Source: Nocardiopsis alba DSM 43377 | GTDB taxonomy: Bacteria; Actinomycetota; Actinomycetes; Streptosporangiales; Streptosporangiaceae | Direction: 5' to 3' | Length of the DNA stretch: 64,000 nt | NCBI RefSeq assembly: GCF_000341225.1 | Contig: NZ_ANAC01000011.1 | Span: 62,001-126,000 of the forward strand | Shown: positions 60,729 through 64,000 of the stretch, one piece after another | How the letters are laid out: every line of letters begins with the position of its first letter | Position numbering within the stretch: position 1 is the first letter of the stretch | The notes under the pieces: generated by a model | Databases searched by the model: none | What the model was told of the DNA's origin: nothing | What the model saw: the letters and a program-made list of their open reading frames with translations, nothing else | Made by a program: the position numbers and the translations under genes

Positions 60729-61265
60729 ATGGGCGCGACCGCGAGTCGTGGAACCTTGATGACCATAGCGGCGACCCTGAGCCTGACGCTCACGGCCTGC
60801 GCGAGCGAGCCGGAGGAGGCCGTGAGCCCCGCTCAGGCCGAGACCGAGCCCTCCCCGGAGGTGCACCGTGCCCTCCGTTTCCAGGCCCAGACCACCGACG
60901 GCGAGCAGTTCGACGGAGAGACCCTCGCGGAGGCGACCGCCGTCCTGTGGTTCTGGACCCCCGACTGTGGTGAGTGCTCCGGACTGGCCTCCGTCGTCGC
61001 GGCGACGGACCAGGCCTACGAGAACATCGACTTCCACGGTGTCGCCGGACGCGCGGAACTGGAGGAGATCCAGGCCTTCGAGGCGCAGAACGGGCTGGAG
61101 GACATGACCACCCTGATCGACGAGTACGGGACCATCTGGGGCGGTTTCGAGGTGATCAGCCCGCCCTCGTTCGTCTTCCTGCGCTCGGACGGCACCCACA
61201 CGACCGTCTCCGGGGCCATGACCGTCTCCGAACTGGACGAGACCATCGCCCAAGAGCTCGAGTGA
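60729..61265 (+). CDS. Thioredoxin-like (TlpA-type) lipoprotein
   Basis: A 178-residue exported protein from ATG 60729 (GAGGTG upstream). The signal peptide ends in lipobox LTACAS (Cys about 24). The thioredoxin fold has the active-site CxxC as CGEC in WTPDCGECSGL, and the cis-Pro loop is ISPPSFVFL. It probably reduces or exchanges disulfides on the outer face of the membrane. It is monocistronic and followed by a hairpin. Confidence 0.85.
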   Translation: MGATASRGTLMTIAATLSLTLTACASEPEEAVSPAQAETEPSPEVHRALRFQAQTTDGEQFDGETLAEATAVLWFWTPDCGECSGLASVVAATDQAYENIDFHGVAGRAELEEIQAFEAQNGLEDMTTLIDEYGTIWGGFEVISPPSFVFLRSDGTHTTVSGAMTVSELDETIAQELE

Positions 61266-61268
61266 GGA

Positions 61269-61292
61269 CCCGGGCCCGAAGCGGGTCCCGGG
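61269..61292. terminator. Terminator between the thioredoxin-like and tetR genes
   Basis: CCCGGGCCCG (61269-61278) faces CGGGTCCCGGG (61282-61292) with one bulged T, between convergent genes. Confidence 0.55.
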
Positions 61293-61296
61293 CCGC

Positions 61297-62067
61297 TCAG
61301 CCGGTGTTCGTGGAACGAGAGTCCACGAGGACCTGCACGCCGTCCAGGACCCGCTCCAGCCCGAAGGAGAACTCGTGTTCCGGGTCGTGGACGGCCTGGT
61401 GGGCCCGGCCCACGGCGGTGCCGACACGAGAGGCCGTCGGGTAGGCGGACTCATCGACCAGCGCGGTCAGCAGCGGGTCGTAGGTACGCCACCACTGCGC
61501 GTCGTCCATGCCCGACTCGCGGGCCACCTGTTCGGCGCCCAGGGCCTGTCGGACGGCGCTCTCCACATAGCCGTCGATCAGGTTGACGGTGGAGTCCATC
61601 TCGACCTCGCTCAGCCCCAGTCCGTCCACGGCGGACAGTTCGTGGTCGTACTTGGCGATGAGGTTGGGCCCCAACAGGCGGATGGTCACCACCTGCAACA
61701 TCCACGGATGGCGGACGTACAACTCCCGATTGGCGTACGCGATCCCGCGCAGCCGCTCACGCCAGTGCCCGCTCCGGTCCCGGGTGTCCAGGTCCCCGTA
61801 GGCGGCGTCGACCATGAGGTCGATGAGTTCGCCCTTGCCGGGGACATAGGTGTAGAGCGACATCGTGCCGACCTCGAGGGACTCGGCGACCCTGCGCATG
61901 GACAGCGCGGTCAACCCCTCGGAGTCGGCGATCTCGGTGGCGGCCGCCACGATCCGGTCGACGCTCAGGCCGGGTCCGCCCCGACGACGTGGCGCGGGCT
62001 CCTGAGTGCGCCACAGGAGGGACAGGCTGCGCGCGGGATCACCGCTCTTGCTGGGCTGCGGGGGCAT
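61297..62067 (-). CDS. TetR-family regulator with TetR_C domain
   Basis: A 256-residue repressor from ATG 62067. After about 33 polar residues comes the HTH (LSVDRIVAAATEIADSEGLT, LSMRRVAESLEVGTMSLYTY). The long C-terminal domain resembles the tetracycline-type TetR_C. It lies downstream of the DrrAB-like exporter genes on the same strand, with a 122-bp gap holding a palindrome, and probably controls that exporter or itself. Confidence 0.88.
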   Translation of the reverse strand: MPPQPSKSGDPARSLSLLWRTQEPAPRRRGGPGLSVDRIVAAATEIADSEGLTALSMRRVAESLEVGTMSLYTYVPGKGELIDLMVDAAYGDLDTRDRSGHWRERLRGIAYANRELYVRHPWMLQVVTIRLLGPNLIAKYDHELSAVDGLGLSEVEMDSTVNLIDGYVESAVRQALGAEQVARESGMDDAQWWRTYDPLLTALVDESAYPTASRVGTAVGRAHQAVHDPEHEFSFGLERVLDGVQVLVDSRSTNTG

Positions 62068-62097
62068 CGGTCCGTCCTGGTACTGCTGGTCCGTAGA

Positions 62098-62117
62098 GCG
62101 TACGGGTCAGTGTACGC
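62098..62117. promoter_or_regulatory. TetR operator GCGTAC-N8-GTACGC
   Basis: A perfect 6-bp inverted repeat with 8-base spacing, 31 bp upstream of the tetR start, in the normal place for autoregulation. Confidence 0.6.
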
Positions 62118-62189
62118 CCGTCGACGGTCGCGCCCCATGACCTTCACGCGGGGGAGAGGGGAGCGGGCGGGGCCACGGCCCGCTCGGGT

Positions 62190-63053
62190 TCAGCCGCCGA
62201 GACCTCGGTAGCGGCGCACGCTCAGCGGGGCGAACACCGCCACCAGGAGCAGCGGCCAGACCACCGCCATGAGAAGGGCGTTCTGGGCGATCCACCCCTC
62301 ACCGATCACGTTCGGGCCGCCGAACAGCTCCCGCGCGGCCGCCACTGTGGACGACAGCGGGTTCCAGTCGGCGACGGTCCCGAGCCACACCGGCATGGTC
62401 GCGGTGGCCACGAAGGCGTTCGAGAGGAAACCGAACGGGAACTCCAGGGTCTGGATGACGGCCATGCCGCCCTGACCTCGGACGACGAGTCCGACGTAGA
62501 TACCGATCCACACGAGAGCGAAACGGAAGAGGAGCAGGAGCCCGAAGCCGAGCAGCGCCCGGTCGAACGGGCCGTGCCACTGCCAGCCGACGACCAGGCC
62601 GAAACCGATGAGCACGATCAGGGTGAGCGTCGAACGGATCATGTCGGCCAGACAGCGACCGACGACCACGGCCGAGGAGGCCATGGGCATCGAGCGGAAC
62701 CGGTCGGTGATGCCCCGGTTCGCGTCGGTGCTCACCGCCGTCACGGTCTCCCCGAGCCCGAACACCATGACCATGGCGAACATGCCGGGCATGAGGTACT
62801 CGGTGTAGTCCCCGCCGCCGGGCACCGACATGGATCCGCCCAGCAGGTAGACGAACATCAGCACCATGAGCACGGGGAACAGCAGACCGAAGCCGAGTTC
62901 CCAAGGGCCGCGGGCCCAATGGAGGAGATCGCGACGGGCCACCGTCCAGCCATCGGCGAGGGCCCACCCCAGGCGGGGGAGGGGGCCCGACGGAGGAGCG
63001 GGCGCGAGGAGAGGCGACGGGCGGTCACCGGTGTGCGTGTCGGTCGCGGTCAT
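62190..63053 (-). CDS. ABC-2 exporter permease, DrrB-like
   Basis: A 287-residue membrane protein from ATG 63053 (ATGA overlap with the ATPase stop). Six helices are seen; DRFRSMPMASSAVVVGRCLAD and the C-terminal FLSNAFVATATMPVWLG are typical of the DrrB/daunorubicin-resistance type. It exports drugs or lipids with the ATPase; the substrate is unknown. Confidence 0.9.
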   Translation of the reverse strand: MTATDTHTGDRPSPLLAPAPPSGPLPRLGWALADGWTVARRDLLHWARGPWELGFGLLFPVLMVLMFVYLLGGSMSVPGGGDYTEYLMPGMFAMVMVFGLGETVTAVSTDANRGITDRFRSMPMASSAVVVGRCLADMIRSTLTLIVLIGFGLVVGWQWHGPFDRALLGFGLLLLFRFALVWIGIYVGLVVRGQGGMAVIQTLEFPFGFLSNAFVATATMPVWLGTVADWNPLSSTVAAARELFGGPNVIGEGWIAQNALLMAVVWPLLLVAVFAPLSVRRYRGLGG

Positions 63054-64000
63054 CGGCCGACCTCCGTTCCGTGGTGGGAGTGTTCCTCGGTGCCGGTCAG
63101 ATGGAGGAAGACCTCGTCCAGGGTGGGACGGCGCAGGAGGACGTCGGCCACGCGCAGTCCCTCGTCGTCCAGGGCCCGGACCACACGGGTCAGGGCGGCC
63201 GCGCGGTCCTCCACCTCGGCGCTGATCCGGTGCTCCTCTCGGAACGTGCGCACGGGGGAGCCGGTGGCCCGCTCCACCAGCGCGGCGGCGCGTTCCAGGG
63301 ATCCCTCGTCGGTGAGGACCACGTCGATCCGGTCCCCGCCGATCCGCGACTTGAGGCCGCTCGGGCTCCCCTCGGCGATCACCCGGCCGTGGTCGATCAC
63401 CGAGATCCGCGAGGCCAGCCGGTCCGCCTCCTCCAGGTACTGGGTGGTGAGCAGGACGGTGGTGCCGTCGTCGACCAGCCCGCGGACCGCCGACCACACC
63501 TCTTCGCGGCCGCGGGGGTCGAGGCCGACCGTGGGCTCGTCGAGGAACAGCAGGGGCGGGGCGAGGATCATCCCGGCGGCCAGGTCGAGACGGCGGCGCA
63601 TCCCTCCCGAGTAGGTGGAGACCGGCCGCCGGCCGGTGTCGGCGAGGTCGAAGCGTTCCAGGAGCTCGTCGGCCCTTCGGCGGGCGTCCCGGCGGCCCAG
63701 GTGGTGCAGTCGGGCGAAGAGTTCCAGGTTCTGGCGGCCGCCGAGCACCTCGTCGACGGCGGCGTTCTGGCCGACCAGCCCGATCCGGTGCCGGATCAGG
63801 GCGCCCTCGGTGGCCAGGTCGTGGCCGGCGACCTCGGCGGTGCCCTCGTGGTGGCGGAGCAGGGTGGTGAGGACGCGGACGGTCGTCGACTTACCGGCCC
63901 CGTTCGGCCCGAGGAGGCCGTGCACGGTGCCCCGATCGACCTCCAGGTCGAGTCCGCGCAGGGCCCAACGGTCCTTGAACCTTCGGCCGAGTCCTCGGAC
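63050..64000 (-). CDS. ABC-2 exporter ATPase, DrrA-like (5' end outside window)
   Basis: The frame is open to the right edge, so the N-terminus is missing; 316 residues are visible. Walker A is GPNGAGKST, the Q-loop is VGQNAAVDEVLGG, signature STYSGGMRRRLDLAAG, Walker B LLFLDEPTVGLD, and switch LTTQYLEEAD, where Gln replaces His as in many DrrA proteins. The DrrA-specific C-terminal motif (LRRPTLDEVFLHLTG) is present. It is translationally coupled to the permease. Confidence 0.92.
   Translation of the reverse strand, partial: VRGLGRRFKDRWALRGLDLEVDRGTVHGLLGPNGAGKSTTVRVLTTLLRHHEGTAEVAGHDLATEGALIRHRIGLVGQNAAVDEVLGGRQNLELFARLHHLGRRDARRRADELLERFDLADTGRRPVSTYSGGMRRRLDLAAGMILAPPLLFLDEPTVGLDPRGREEVWSAVRGLVDDGTTVLLTTQYLEEADRLASRISVIDHGRVIAEGSPSGLKSRIGGDRIDVVLTDEGSLERAAALVERATGSPVRTFREEHRISAEVEDRAAALTRVVRALDDEGLRVADVLLRRPTLDEVFLHLTGTEEHSHHGTEVGR

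Overview
The window comes from a high-GC, GC3-rich actinomycete. Dense overlapping ATGA/GTGA/TTGA gene junctions, GTG and TTG starts, a DevR/DevS-type sensor pair, a mycolic-free cell-wall gene set (LytR-CpsA-Psr protein, L,D-transpeptidase) and the gene families present suggest a Nocardiopsis-like member of the Streptosporangiales. This is an inference from gene style, not from a marker gene. No insertion sequence, prophage, CRISPR array or rRNA was seen. One tRNA gene (Arg, anticodon ACG) is present.

Left part (1-5.6 kb): a two-component operon (small membrane protein, histidine kinase, OmpR-type regulator) followed by a DUF4956 membrane gene. Near-identical inverted repeats lie upstream of both transcription units. 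A vapBC toxin-antitoxin pair sits between two copies of a 53-58 bp hairpin repeat. A DUF1062 gene and a DevR-like LuxR regulator follow; the likely partner kinase of the latter is about 42 kb away (47.5-49.2 kb).

Catabolic regulon (5.8-14.8 kb): amidase and D-2-hydroxyacid dehydrogenase on one strand face DUF3830, two Asp/Glu-racemase/maleate-isomerase-superfamily proteins and a GntR/FCD regulator; an aldehyde dehydrogenase and a class III aminotransferase follow as a divergent pair. The same 14-bp palindrome (GATTGT-NN-ACAATC) occurs in each of the divergent control regions, so the eight genes appear to be one regulon for an unidentified nitrogen compound. This is the best candidate for an undescribed pathway here.

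Accessory strip (14.9-17.8 kb): beside tRNA-Arg lie several orphan small genes and a wrecked hipBA toxin-antitoxin operon (nonsense mutation in hipB, hipA cut to its first codons) that still keeps a perfect 20-bp inverted-repeat operator.

Nickel/urease block (18.7-29.2 kb): ureABCFGD without ureE, convergent with a NikABCDE-type importer whose second permease and first ATPase are fused in one polypeptide, and an ArsR-family regulator divergent from nikA with a 14-bp palindrome between them. UreG carries a His-rich C-terminal tail and UreC lacks the usual active-site flap cysteine.

Middle (29.3-47.3 kb): secreted choice-of-anchor I protein, SF2 helicase with two apparent membrane helices, PadR-controlled FtsX-type ABC exporter, a divergent HTH-like protein, PP2C-like phosphatase, L,D-transpeptidase, DUF418 membrane protein, dihydroxyacetone kinase DhaK-DhaL with a short-chain dehydrogenase, and an ABC-2 exporter.

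Right part (47.5-64 kb): DevS-like kinase divergent from a secreted protein, which is followed by a second secreted protein with LP(L/M)SG-like repeats; LytR-CpsA-Psr protein; membrane-anchored protein with a Lys-rich tail; ROK regulator divergent from a zwf-edd-eda Entner-Doudoroff operon; thioredoxin-like lipoprotein; TetR regulator; and a DrrAB-like exporter whose ATPase runs off the right edge.
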